From the NCBI GenBank assembly GCA_001970855.1, contig LSSN01001188.1:1-22279 (forward strand): DNA of 22,279 nt, written 5' to 3'. This DNA is from Smittium culicis (taxonomy: Eukaryota > Kickxellomycota > Harpellomycetes > Harpellales > Legeriomycetaceae). This document shows positions 8,617 through 17,745 of the stretch, piece by piece. How positions within the stretch are numbered: the first letter of the stretch is position 1; each line of letters starts with the position of its first letter. The position numbers were made by a program, and so were the translations under genes. The notes under the pieces were generated by a model that was given only the letters and a program-made list of their open reading frames with translations, was not told the DNA's origin and ran no database searches.

Positions 8617-9942
8617 ATGGGAAGCGACAAATTACGGACTAAATCAAAGATGAGGGCGAAGATGAATATGGCGGTACTGTTCAGGTCGAGGCTGGATCAG
8701 GATCCGTACGAGCACGAGTTTAGCGAGCATGGGTACGAGTCGATATCAGTGCCACTGCTTGATTTCGAGTATGTTCTGAGCGCTGCTCAGTTCGAGAATA
8801 TCCTGCTTGCCCATGCGAACCTTGATGTATTGCGGGAGTTTGATATCGCTAGTAATGAGCAGAAAGGAAGCGAGGTGGCTGATACGAGCATCGGAAGCGA
8901 TGAAATTGCGCTTGGAGCGTGCATGAATACATGCTCGAATTCTCTGTATAGCGGGATAATAATAACGAGCGGAAATTCCGTCACTGCGCTCGAATGCGCG
9001 ATTAATGAGCTGATAGAAGTGGTGATTGAGCGTGGTGCCAAGAATTCAAATTCCGATAATAGAGGGGGAAATAGCTATTCAGGCACCGAAGAAACTATTT
9101 TAAAGAGGGCAAATTCAAGCAAGCCAGCGAGGATCGAGACGATTTCTGAGCTTGTATACCTACTAGATCGGCTATTTCGTGTTAACGTGTTTGCTATAGG
9201 CCCGGCAACGAGCAGCAAACTGAAGCAGTATATAGACAGACTGTTCAGCGATAAATTGAAGGGTTTTGCGGCTAGTAGTGAGGCAGCAATTGATATTTCG
9301 GGCCCAGCACTAACTGTCGAGGAGGCTATCAGCGCAGACATGCTGATTCCAAAGATACTTGAATTCGCATCTTCGCACGCGCTTGCACCTCCACCCAACT
9401 CCTCGCAGATACACTCTGATGACGCCTCTGCGATCAAATGCGAAAGTGGGGAAGTCCGGTTTTTGTTTCTGTGCGGAAGTATCAGCCTCCCAAAAATCCC
9501 AGACGCGCTATCGAACGCTGTGGTTATGAGCGTTGGCGGAGGAGATAAAGGAGGGCGCAGGCGCACACAGCTGGACAGAGTGGTCACTTATAACACTATC
9601 AAGAGCACTGATGCGCTAGCGTCTAAGAAGCTGAGACTAGTTTCTAGCTTCGTTGAGAGGCATAGCACCAGTTTTCATCACATTTGCAGAACTGGTCAAA
9701 ATGAACAGGCTGATGAATTGGTACTTGTATTTTTCAGTCCGTCTGGAGTCGAGTCAATTTATAATACACTTAGCTGTCAAGAATGGATGTCGCGCCCTGA
9801 TCTCGTAGTATCGTTTGCCGGTATCGGCAGTACTACATCGAAAAAATGCAAGGAATTGTTTCCACTTAGAATCGTTTATAATGCAACTGGGCCAACTCCT
9901 CAAGGTTTATTAGATGCTATCACTAACAATAAAGTGATATAA
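8617..9942 (+). CDS. HEM4: Uroporphyrinogen-III synthase (HemD/HEM4 family)
   Basis: The enzyme cyclises hydroxymethylbilane to uroporphyrinogen III, inverting ring D, in the cytosolic part of haem synthesis. From the first ATG (8617) the product has 441 residues. Family landmarks in order: VLFRSRLDQDPYE (20-31), SVPLLDFEYV (44-53), YSGIIITSGNSVTALE (111-126), VFAIGPATSSKL (191-202), RFLFLCGS (281-288), RVVTYNT (321-327), VFFSPSGVESI (371-381), SFAGIGSTTSKK (399-410) and GPTPQGLLDAI (425-435). ATGs at 8650, 8662 and 8668 are also possible; 8662 or 8668 would put the start next to the first conserved strand, as in other fungi. The usual length is about 260-280 residues. The excess lies in polar inserts near 75-105, 140-175 and 205-280. 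No intron is evident. AATAAA at 10041-10046 could serve as poly(A) signal. The family call is strong; activity is inferred. Confidence 0.92.
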   Translation: MGSDKLRTKSKMRAKMNMAVLFRSRLDQDPYEHEFSEHGYESISVPLLDFEYVLSAAQFENILLAHANLDVLREFDIASNEQKGSEVADTSIGSDEIALGACMNTCSNSLYSGIIITSGNSVTALECAINELIEVVIERGAKNSNSDNRGGNSYSGTEETILKRANSSKPARIETISELVYLLDRLFRVNVFAIGPATSSKLKQYIDRLFSDKLKGFAASSEAAIDISGPALTVEEAISADMLIPKILEFASSHALAPPPNSSQIHSDDASAIKCESGEVRFLFLCGSISLPKIPDALSNAVVMSVGGGDKGGRRRTQLDRVVTYNTIKSTDALASKKLRLVSSFVERHSTSFHHICRTGQNEQADELVLVFFSPSGVESIYNTLSCQEWMSRPDLVVSFAGIGSTTSKKCKELFPLRIVYNATGPTPQGLLDAITNNKVI

Positions 9943-10346
9943 AAAAAATATTTATTCTATAGTCGTTATTTTTGAAATATTTCTATTAACATTAATAATT
10001 ATAAAAACGCATGAATATCTTGCAGTAGATGATGTAAGACAATAAATAATTTTAGATTCAGTAGCCTAGCTGGTAAACTTTATTTAGACATAATTTATTG
10101 TAGGTATAAGGAGGTCAAATTTAGAGTAAGATATTATGATGGAGAAAAGTAAGTTAAGTATATCTCTGTCCCCAATATTGTGATGGATTGTAGTATAAAC
10201 TTATAAGATAAAATTTATGAGTTGTGAGTTTAGGTTAGGTTAGTAAAATACAAAAGAAAAAAAGTTATAGCCTTCTCATTATTAAGAGAAGGTTGGTAGG
10301 GGGGATGGATGAAGATTGGAGAAGAGTTTATAAGAGCAGGAGGTCA
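9943..10346. other. Convergent intergenic region between HEM4 and the surface-protein gene
   Basis: No gene is seen. AATAAA at 10041-10046 suits HEM4, and TTTATT at 10079-10084 is an AATAAA for the minus-strand gene. Both would be expected between two converging transcripts, but both are also likely by chance in this composition. Confidence 0.45.
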
Positions 10347-11051
10347 CTACTGGTTGATGCTGTATATAAATTTGTCTTCGTCGCTGCTGACATCGAAATA
10401 GTACTTTTTAACTTTATTAGATCTGTATATGTAGTAAAAGATGGCGGCGATGAATATAAAGAAAGAAACACAGCCAGCAGAAACGATAGATTGGACAAAG
10501 TTTCCAGAAGTCACGGAAGTTGCTTTGGTACCCGTAGAATCTTGGATGCTTGAGGGTATAGTGTTAACTATTATTGAGCGGGTACTGATGTAAGAAGTAA
10601 CGTGGACGGTTATTACGCCGGTATTGATTTCACCATTTTCGTTGCTAGATGTAAAAGCAGAAGTTGTGGTTCTTATGGTTTGATTAGTATTATTTCCGTC
10701 AGTTTTTGTAGCTGAAGATTCGGGATCGCTTGATGAAGTATTGGGTTCGTCAGAAGTTTCTGAAGCTGGTTCAGAATTATCTGAAGTTTCTATGGATGTT
10801 GAAGAGCGAGGTGATGTGGTAGTGGTTTTACCATTTGTAGTTGATGAACTTGACGATGATGAGCTTGTCGGTGATGGCAGCTGGGAAGAAGAATCTTCAG
10901 GAGGATCTGAACTTGAAGAATCTTCAGATTTTGGGGGAGTTTGAGATGAGCTTACGTTTTCATCTGCTGTCGATGACGAAGGTTGGGAGCTTGAGGGATC
11001 AGAATCTTGTCTTTTGAATTGGAAAAACTTCCATCGGATATCTTTTAACAT
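10347..11051 (-). CDS. Ser/Thr-rich single-pass membrane protein (surface-sensor or Skg6-like architecture)
   Basis: The ATG is at 11049-11051 and the product has 234 residues. Residues 15-115 are very rich in Ser, Thr, Pro, Asp and Glu, including a run of eight serines (63-70), and look like a heavily O-mannosylated stalk. N120 and N123 are N-glycosylation sequons. A smoother segment (141-170, GVITVHVTSYIST) follows. One membrane helix lies at about 186-208 (SFFIFIAAIFYYI), then a basic stop-transfer (YRSNKVKKYYF) and a short acidic tail. This matches the build of fungal surface proteins such as Skg6/Axl2-type or Mid2/Wsc-type sensors, but no family-defining domain is present, so no symbol is given. 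The N-terminus (MLKDIRWKFFQFKR) is not a signal peptide. Either an upstream exon supplies one (an acceptor-like AG follows TTCAAA near codon 13) or the helix acts as an internal signal. The gene converges with HEM4. Confidence 0.6.
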   Translation of the reverse strand: MLKDIRWKFFQFKRQDSDPSSSQPSSSTADENVSSSQTPPKSEDSSSSDPPEDSSSQLPSPTSSSSSSSSTTNGKTTTTSPRSSTSIETSDNSEPASETSDEPNTSSSDPESSATKTDGNNTNQTIRTTTSAFTSSNENGEINTGVITVHVTSYISTRSIIVNTIPSSIQDSTGTKATSVTSGNFVQSIVSAGCVSFFIFIAAIFYYIYRSNKVKKYYFDVSSDEDKFIYSINQ

Positions 11052-11260
11052 TGTTGCATATAGAAATTATGAATGGAAAGCAATATCGGGTTAAGTTTTT
11101 TGAAGATGTTACGGTAATAATTGGATTGTATGCTAGTAAGAAAATATAACTTATATAATCTGAGAGTAAGAGAGATAAATATTAAAAGTTGAATTCGAAT
11201 ACTAAGGGTATAAGTATGAGCTATTTGATATCGAAAATATAGTGTGAGTACGTAAAAGCT
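11052..11260. other. Upstream flank of the surface-protein gene
   Basis: The stretch is AT-rich. A minus-strand open frame across it starts at TTG within the hexamer repeat and is low complexity (alternating Asn and Leu), so I do not call it a gene. It may hold the promoter or a missed first exon of the gene at 10347-11051. Confidence 0.35.
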
Positions 11261-11302
11261 TAGATTTAGATTCAGATATAGATTCAGATTCAGATTTAGA
11301 TG
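11261..11302 (+). repeat. Hexanucleotide tandem repeat, unit TAGATT/CAGATT
   Basis: Seven consecutive 6-base units are present: TAGATT, TAGATT, CAGATA, TAGATT, CAGATT, CAGATT and TAGATG. The period equals two codons, so each frame would encode a dipeptide repeat, which explains the spurious open frames over it. Confidence 0.8.
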
Positions 11303-11338
11303 CAATTCTTATAGGTATAGAAATAAGAGGATATGTAT

Positions 11339-11485
11339 TCAACTGTTATGTTTGAAGAAAAGCACTACAGCCAGCCCTACACAACATGCTATGCAAATGG
11401 CTGAGAGCCTCCTATTGTTCCCAACAGATTTCTTTCTGGTCTCATCTCTCTCTATTTTTGGCTGAGAAATACCACTAAGGTGCAT
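11339..11485 (-). CDS. Possible 48-residue small membrane protein
   Basis: The ATG is at 11483-11485 and the TGA at 11339-11341. The product has a polar, basic N-terminal half (SQPKIERDETRKKSV, NNRRLS), then one hydrophobic helix at about 27-44 (AICIACCVGLAVVLFF) and a tiny tail (KHNS). This is the build of tail-anchored small subunits or assembly factors. Local composition is richer in G+C than the flanks. Upstream, a GTAAGG donor directly after an ATG at 11616-11618, together with the CAG just before the 11485 ATG, would define a 130-base intron, similar in size to those of the RING gene. That may be a spliced leader exon. I recognise no family. It could also be an exon of a larger gene or chance. 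Confidence 0.35.
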   Translation of the reverse strand: MHLSGISQPKIERDETRKKSVGNNRRLSAICIACCVGLAVVLFFKHNS

Positions 11486-12155
11486 CTGGTCTTACCTAAT
11501 TCGCTACGTAAATTATACTATTCAAATACTGTTCGGTTATTTACAGCTTAGATGATTCGACTACCATCCCGATGATTACGTAACATTTCACGCAACGCCA
11601 CAACATCCCCCTTACCATGTTCCAATAATTAGCATTTATCCTGGCTCTATTAGCTATTTTTGTTTATTATAATCTCTTTGCTCTAATCAACTTTCCAATT
11701 CATTTTCTCTGCTTTTTAACTGGTGGCTGTATTAATTAATGTGTGATTGTTAATTCAAGGCATTTACTATATAGCTTGATTATTGGTTAAAATCTTATTG
11801 TAGTATGATAAATGAACATTGACCAGATTAATATCGGCTTTCCTATCAACTATTAATACTTGGCTTATACTTGAGAAGCCTACCTAAAATTATAATATGG
11901 GCAATTCTTTACGAAGAGGTCATTTTATAGTGTAAAGAGTTTCAGTGTATAAAATCGCATAAAAAATAAACGTCCAATGAGTAAAATAGTTTACTTTTTT
12001 AGCAAATAAAAATTTTAAATTGTAACGAAGAAATGAAAAAATCAAAATGCCTTTTTTGCTCCGCCAATAATACTTACAAAAAGTGCTTTTACAGGCCAAT
12101 AACATTAAACTGCAACCAAGTGCTCTCTTCGTTCAGAATCTCCCATATCTATAAA
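11486..12155. other. Intergenic region
   Basis: Apart from the possible leader exon near 11616-11618 on the minus strand, I find no gene or RNA. A minus-strand open frame at 11920-12105 is AT-driven and unlike any protein I know. Confidence 0.4.
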
Positions 12156-12349
12156 CTCTTTCATGCCCTACACTCTCTAAAAGAAATTAATAAACTGGCT
12201 CGATTATGATTTATAAGCAAGTTTATTATTTGATTATTTATTAACATATGCTCAATAAATGGCTGTGCCTCGGAAATGTATTATTTTTATTGAATCTACT
12301 TTGCTAGATTAAGTAGATAAAATACAGTCTACTATAAATATTAGAGTCC
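12156..12349 (-). mobile_element. MITE-like repeat, copy 3 (degenerate ends)
   Basis: Read on the minus strand, this unit aligns with the copy at 12814-13001. Shared blocks are GTAGACT, CAATAAAAATAA (TTAATAAAAATAA in the other copy), TTCCGAGGC, AAACTTGCTTA and, toward the end, a weakened CATGAAAGAG. The length is about 194 bp. TA pairs are present at 12152-12153 and 12350-12351, but the terminal inverted repeats are eroded, so the ends are approximate. This is the oldest-looking of the four copies. Confidence 0.5.
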
Positions 12350-12419
12350 TAATGAATTTTGAGCTCTTTTATTTCAGTAAAGAAGTTTATACTTCTGTTA
12401 TAAAAAATGTTTCAGATTG

Positions 12420-12470
12420 TTAGTTGGCCATGTTGGTCTACGGGCCCGCATTAATGCTGCGGTAGTTTAA
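12420..12470 (+). other. tRNA-like relic or chance hairpins upstream of tRNA-Ala
   Basis: A GC-rich patch contains TGGCCATGTTGGTCTACGGG, which resembles a tRNA A box and D arm. It is followed by a perfect 5-bp stem, CCGCA (12446-12450) and TGCGG (12458-12462), closing a 7-base loop TTAATGC whose centre would read AAT. No T arm or acceptor 3' strand follows, so it is not a functional tRNA. Confidence 0.25.
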
Positions 12471-12505
12471 GAGTTTAAAGTTAAATTATATTCGATTAAA
12501 TTATC

Positions 12506-12578
12506 GGGGATCTAGCTCAAATGGTAGAGCGCACGCTTAGCATGTGTGAGGCACAGGGATCGATACCCTGGTTCTCCA
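12506..12578 (+). tRNA. tRNA-Ala (anticodon AGC)
   Basis: A complete cloverleaf is present: acceptor 12506-12512 with 12571-12577, D stem GCTC/GAGC, anticodon stem CACGC/GTGTG around TTAGCAT (AGC at 12539-12541), T stem CAGGG/CCCTG, and discriminator A at 12578. The G3:U70 wobble pair (12508 with 12575), the main identity element for alanyl-tRNA synthetase, is visible. There is no intron. One flaw is a U-U mismatch at the sixth acceptor pair (12511 with 12572). Internal A and B boxes for Pol III are in place, the B box being slightly off consensus (GATCGATACCC). The gene lies between two inverted MITE-like copies. Confidence 0.93.
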
Positions 12579-12580
12579 TA

Positions 12581-12586
12581 TTTTTT
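12581..12586 (+). terminator. Pol III terminator of tRNA-Ala
   Basis: Six T on the plus strand begin three bases after the discriminator base, the usual Pol III stop. Confidence 0.8.
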
Positions 12587-12813
12587 GACCTATAAAAAAA
12601 TGGTATAGGAACTTTTTATTAAGCATTATTTAATTAGTTCAAGTACTAATTACGTTTTAGAAATCGTTAATCGTCTATGCTTCAGGTGTGACATGGAAGG
12701 TTGTATGAATTTGAATTATTCTTAGGTGATTTAGCAAGACTATAAATTAAGATAACGATTTCGCCAAACTAAAGCTACAGATTGAAAGTTTGGATTTTTT
12801 TTAGTCTTATTTA

Positions 12814-13001
12814 TCCCTTCCTCGCGAAGTAGACTATTTTTGATTTACCAAGTGTATCCAACTGCCTTTAATAAAAATAAGAAAATTCCGAGGCCTAAAA
12901 ATTGTTGGTATACTTTATTTAAACAGAAAATAATTAACTTGCTTAAAATCACAAACGAATCATAAAATTAATGCTTTTAAGAGTGTTGGACGGGAAAGGG
13001 A
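12814..13001 (+). mobile_element. MITE-like repeat, copy 4
   Basis: This 188-bp unit is flanked by TA at 12812-12813 and TA at 13002-13003. It starts TCCCTTCCTCGCG and ends GGACGGGAAAGGGA, so the ends form an imperfect inverted repeat. It is the best match to copy 1 (189 bp), sharing GTAGACTATTTTTGA, ATCCAAC and GGACGGGAAAG. It has no coding capacity. The AT-rich desert starts just to its right. Confidence 0.7.
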
Positions 13002-16000
13002 TATACCCCTATTTTTCTTGTAAAAATTACATTTGAAAATATAATTATCAAAATTATAACCTTTTCGAGAAATATGTATTTCGAAAATATAGAGAAAATA
13101 AAATAACCAGGTTTTTATTTGGTGCCCTTATTTATAATACTAATAAATATTCAATTTAAATCATAATATATTAAATGCAGCTATAATAAATCAGCTATTA
13201 ATTTATCGCCAAATAAAGTGAATTTTGACGCAAAACATAATATTCCCTAAAATTACCATCCGAATTCATATCCTATTTAAAATAGTATTTTTTTTCAGAG
13301 AGTTTATTAAACATATTTAAAATAGTATAGTGACTTGAATAAACATATATATTCTGCATATTTTATAAATAAAGCTAAAAATCTGAATATGTACTCGTAA
13401 AATCGTATAGAAAATAAAAAAAATTATTTTTCATCGTTAAATCGATATTCTCATTTATTAACCTTTAATATTCCAGCGCTTATTAAAATATTGATTTATT
13501 AATTTTCCTATATTTATAAGTAGTTTATTATTCTCTATTGTTATACAATAATCCGATAATCTTCTGATCCTTGCGATATAATTTTTTTAAAAAGCATATC
13601 TGGTTATATTTGGTAGATCAGAAACATTATAACCCGCAAATAAGCGTAAAAAAGATAATTAAGTTATAAATAGGTAATTTTTTAATTTTTTTTTATTATA
13701 GGAATACTATTTTCTTTTAGATAAAATAAATTTTATATTTAAATCAATTTTACATTTTCTGTAGGAATTAATTAATTTATAATAATTCATTCTATAAAAA
13801 TTAACGTTTAAATACTAAACTTTTTATGAAATTTTAGCTAGCTAGTTTCTAAGATATTTACTGAATCGGCAATTCTTTATAATAATATAAATTTTTCATA
13901 TTATTAACGGTTAAAGCTGCAAATTTTAATAATAAAAAAAAAATTAAGCTACAGGGTATTTTATTGGCTCAATTTTAATATTAAATATATTTCTTGCTAT
14001 AGAATAACCTGGTTTTATTTTTAAAATTATTCTATTAGCAAAATACTATTATAACTCAGTTAAAATCGTTAACATTGTGACAACCACAATTATATAAAAA
14101 CTTTTCACGGAATTCGGTTTCAAAAACTATTTTCAGGTCCTTGCTTCAGTAATATATTAAAAAATTATTGACCTATTAAACCCAAAAAATAATTATTACG
14201 AGTTTAAAGTGATATGGATTTATTAAATAAACATCAATATATATATCTCAGATTTTTTTATAAATATCCATTTATTGTTTGGTGATCTTATGCTAATTTG
14301 TAGTATATATTAGCTGAATAAAAATTTTTCAGTATCGAATAAAAACAAGACACGATAGAAATATTAGAATTGAATAATCTATTTTGAAATAGATACACTA
14401 TTCTCTTTAAACTAAAATTCCAAATTATGAATTTATGAATTTATAAAAATTTAATAAATAATATAAAAAGGAGCTGTATTTTATAAATTATAATCTGTTT
14501 ATATGAAATAAAATACTTATTTTATAATATCTGATTACAACGAAATTTTTTTAAAAGTTATTATCTATTCATTTATTGAAAATTGTATAGGAAAAATATT
14601 AAAGATAATGAAAATTCAGTGAGATTTTGATTTTAGCTATTTTTAATTTAAAACCAGATATTATTTAATACCATAAAGATAAAAAAACTATATTTCAATA
14701 TTATTAGAATTTAATTATTATAAATTAATACATTTTATTATATTAAAATATCGATAGTCTGAATATTTAGTATAAAATAGTTAATTTTTTATTTTCTTAT
14801 GACCAATATTTATAATTAATTATCGATACTAATTTATGCTTGAATCTTATATTAGTTGGAAGTGGTTCAAAAAATATTTATTAATATAATCTATTGATTC
14901 TAATAATCTTTAAACTATTTTTAACTACGTAGTTGTATAATTGACCCCATTTATATTAAGAAACTATAACTAATTTAATTCCTTTCTGTATAATTATTCA
15001 AAGGATTTAATTTTTTATTTCTTGAAAATAAAAATTGATTATTCTAATAAAAATTTTAATTGTATTAAAACTTTAAAATATTTTCAATAATTCTGATATT
15101 ATAAGACTAATATAAATTCAATATCATACCTACTTGATTTAATGATAGAAATTTTCACATATTAATATACATAAGTTATATACGCTGATTTTTTGATAAA
15201 ATAATCCACACATTATAATATCTTAGATGAACATTATTCTAAATGACATTTATACATTTAAAATTTCATAACTTTTGCTTATTTATTACGAATATGGAGT
15301 TTAACTGAGGAATCGAAATGCTAATCTTTTAATTAATATGTAATAAACGCAAAAAAATTTTGCAATTTTTTTAGGGAGTTTTTTCAACAATATTAAATAA
15401 TTAATACGTAAATAACCGAATTTATTTGGTTTTATATATTTTCAAGCAGATTAAATAAATATAATTATCTTTTAATATTTTCAATCTTTGTATATAATTA
15501 AATTTTAATGTAGTACAATGGATAAATCTTCAAAAGTTATATTATATTTTGTTATTGTATAATAATCAAATATATCAATAAGTGATACTAGTAATTTAGT
15601 TTTTCTCATTTAATCACAGTTAATTTCCTTGTGTGTTTTTCTTTGAGAAGTTTAACCAATAATATCTTATTTAAATTTAAAATTATCTTTTTTGATATTA
15701 CTTTATATTCATAATATGTGCTCTTACTCATAAAACACATAATTATTAAAATTTTAATTTTTGAGAAAATAAATCATTTCATAATTTTATTTAAGATCCT
15801 AAATCTAAATATTTAGAATTATTGAGCTTATATGTAGTGAAACTAAACACATGAAATATTTTATTGTTAGTAAAAAATAAATCAGTATTTATTATTAAAA
15901 ACTAAGTCGTTTAATTTTTCAAAATATTAGAAATTTAGATGCATAAAGGACTATCAAAAATGTTAAAATTTATTTTGATATTTAAACTTCTATTTATTAA

Positions 16001-17694
16001 AAATACATGGATTATTTAACAAGAAATATCGAATTAAATATATACATATATTAAATATCGACCACTTTTAGAATTTTTTGTATTTTTCGTCAAGTTGATA
16101 TCTTATACTTTACTTTAGCACAAAAATAAAAAATCATGAAAATTCGATGATTTTTTTATAATTCTTATAAAATTTAAGCATTTCTATTACTTAAAATAAT
16201 AAATTAAAATAGAAAAAAAAATTCATATATTATTTTAATTCTTAAAAGGAAAATTTTTAAAAAAACTATCGAAGTTTCTATTAAAAATCCATACAGCTTT
16301 AAAAAGAATATAGTAAATTTTTTTTAGATTTTGAAAGGCATTTTTAAATTTTTGAGCTCTGAAACTTATCGTGATTTATTAAAAGATAATTTTTTTATTG
16401 ATAAAAATATAAAAAAATAAAATTTATTATCCGATCGAGCCTTTTATGATATGGTTTATTAATAATAAAATGTAAAAACCTGTAGGTAAAAAATCATGAT
16501 GTTTATTATTGATTATAATAATAATCATTTTTTTATTTAGTTATAAGCTTCAAGTTGCTATTTTTGATTTATTTTAATTCTAAATAAATCTTGCTTGATT
16601 TATAAAATTATCAATTATTTTTTACTTATATATTACAGATAATTTTTGGCTTTATTAAAACCTTTTAATTATGTAAAATTTATTTAATAATTTTTTTTCT
16701 GAACTTTTGATCTTTGATGGGTTTTAAATACATATAATAAAACTAATTATATTATTATTTTCAGTAAATTTCTTGCTATTTTTCTATCTATAATCTTCTC
16801 ATATTAATTCAATCGCTTTAAAATTAATTTTGATTTTTCATAGAAAGGATATCATATTTTAATGATTTTTTTCTTTCTCTAATATCAGTATTAAGGATTA
16901 TAATCGATATAATCTTAATATATTATTTTCCAATTTAATTTTATTAGTCATTGTTGTATCCTTCAAGTTATTTAAATCGTAACTTTATTGATTTGTAAAA
17001 ACAACTAAAAATATATATGTTTAAAACTAATAAAAAATAGTTCTTTAAATACTTTTTTATATTAAGTTAATGTTGATAAATATCTTAGAAATATATAATC
17101 TCAAAGACATGATAAATAGTATTTGTTTATACACGAATGTTTGTTTATAGATATTAATAATACTTAACTAATACATAAGCTGCAGTAAATATTGCTGTAC
17201 GTTTTGATGTAAATAATATTGTAAATATACAAAAGTCATCAAATTAATCGCATTGATTCCTTCATATTTTATGTTTGACTAATTTTCTTTATTGATAATT
17301 TTAATCTATATTATTTTTATATTAAGCTTTAAAAATAGGGTTTTTATAACCAGAAATATAATCTTTTTTTTTTTTGCTTATTAATTTATATCTAGACAAA
17401 TAATTTGAATCAATATTGCGTGGATTCGAATCATTCAACTATATAGAAAGATTTTACAGTGTAATAAAAAAATTTTAAATTGTATTATGTATAATTAAAA
17501 AAAATATTAGATATAATTGTATTGCTGAGTTTATAAAAATTAATTTTGAATAAACTTTTAAAAATTATTTCATAATTTTATTTCAATTAAATAATCTAAA
17601 ATATCATTACCCAATTCGATCACATTTATGGTATTAATTTATCAAAAATTTTATTTTTTATTTTATATTATACAATTATAAAAATCTTGAATCA

Positions 17695-17745
17695 ATGCCA
17701 AGTGGGTATCGAGCTGTTAGAGCGGCGGAGAGGGGTCGGTTGAAA
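17695..17745 (+). other. GC-rich island resembling a tRNA 5' half
   Basis: About 50 bases with many G, in otherwise nearly pure A/T sequence. CGAGCTGTTAGAGCGGCGGA resembles the D arm and start of the anticodon stem of many tRNAs. It is followed by GAGGGGTCGGTTG and then T7. I cannot close an anticodon or T arm, so I call it a possible tRNA remnant only. Confidence 0.25.

Noticed and set aside
9075..9587. 170-codon minus-strand open frame inside HEM4
   Set aside because: The plus strand carries the full set of uroporphyrinogen-III synthase motifs; the antisense frame is a by-product of codon bias.
11045..11305. Minus-strand open frame rich in Asn and Leu
   Set aside because: It is produced by the hexanucleotide repeat, starts at TTG and overlaps the start of the surface-protein gene.
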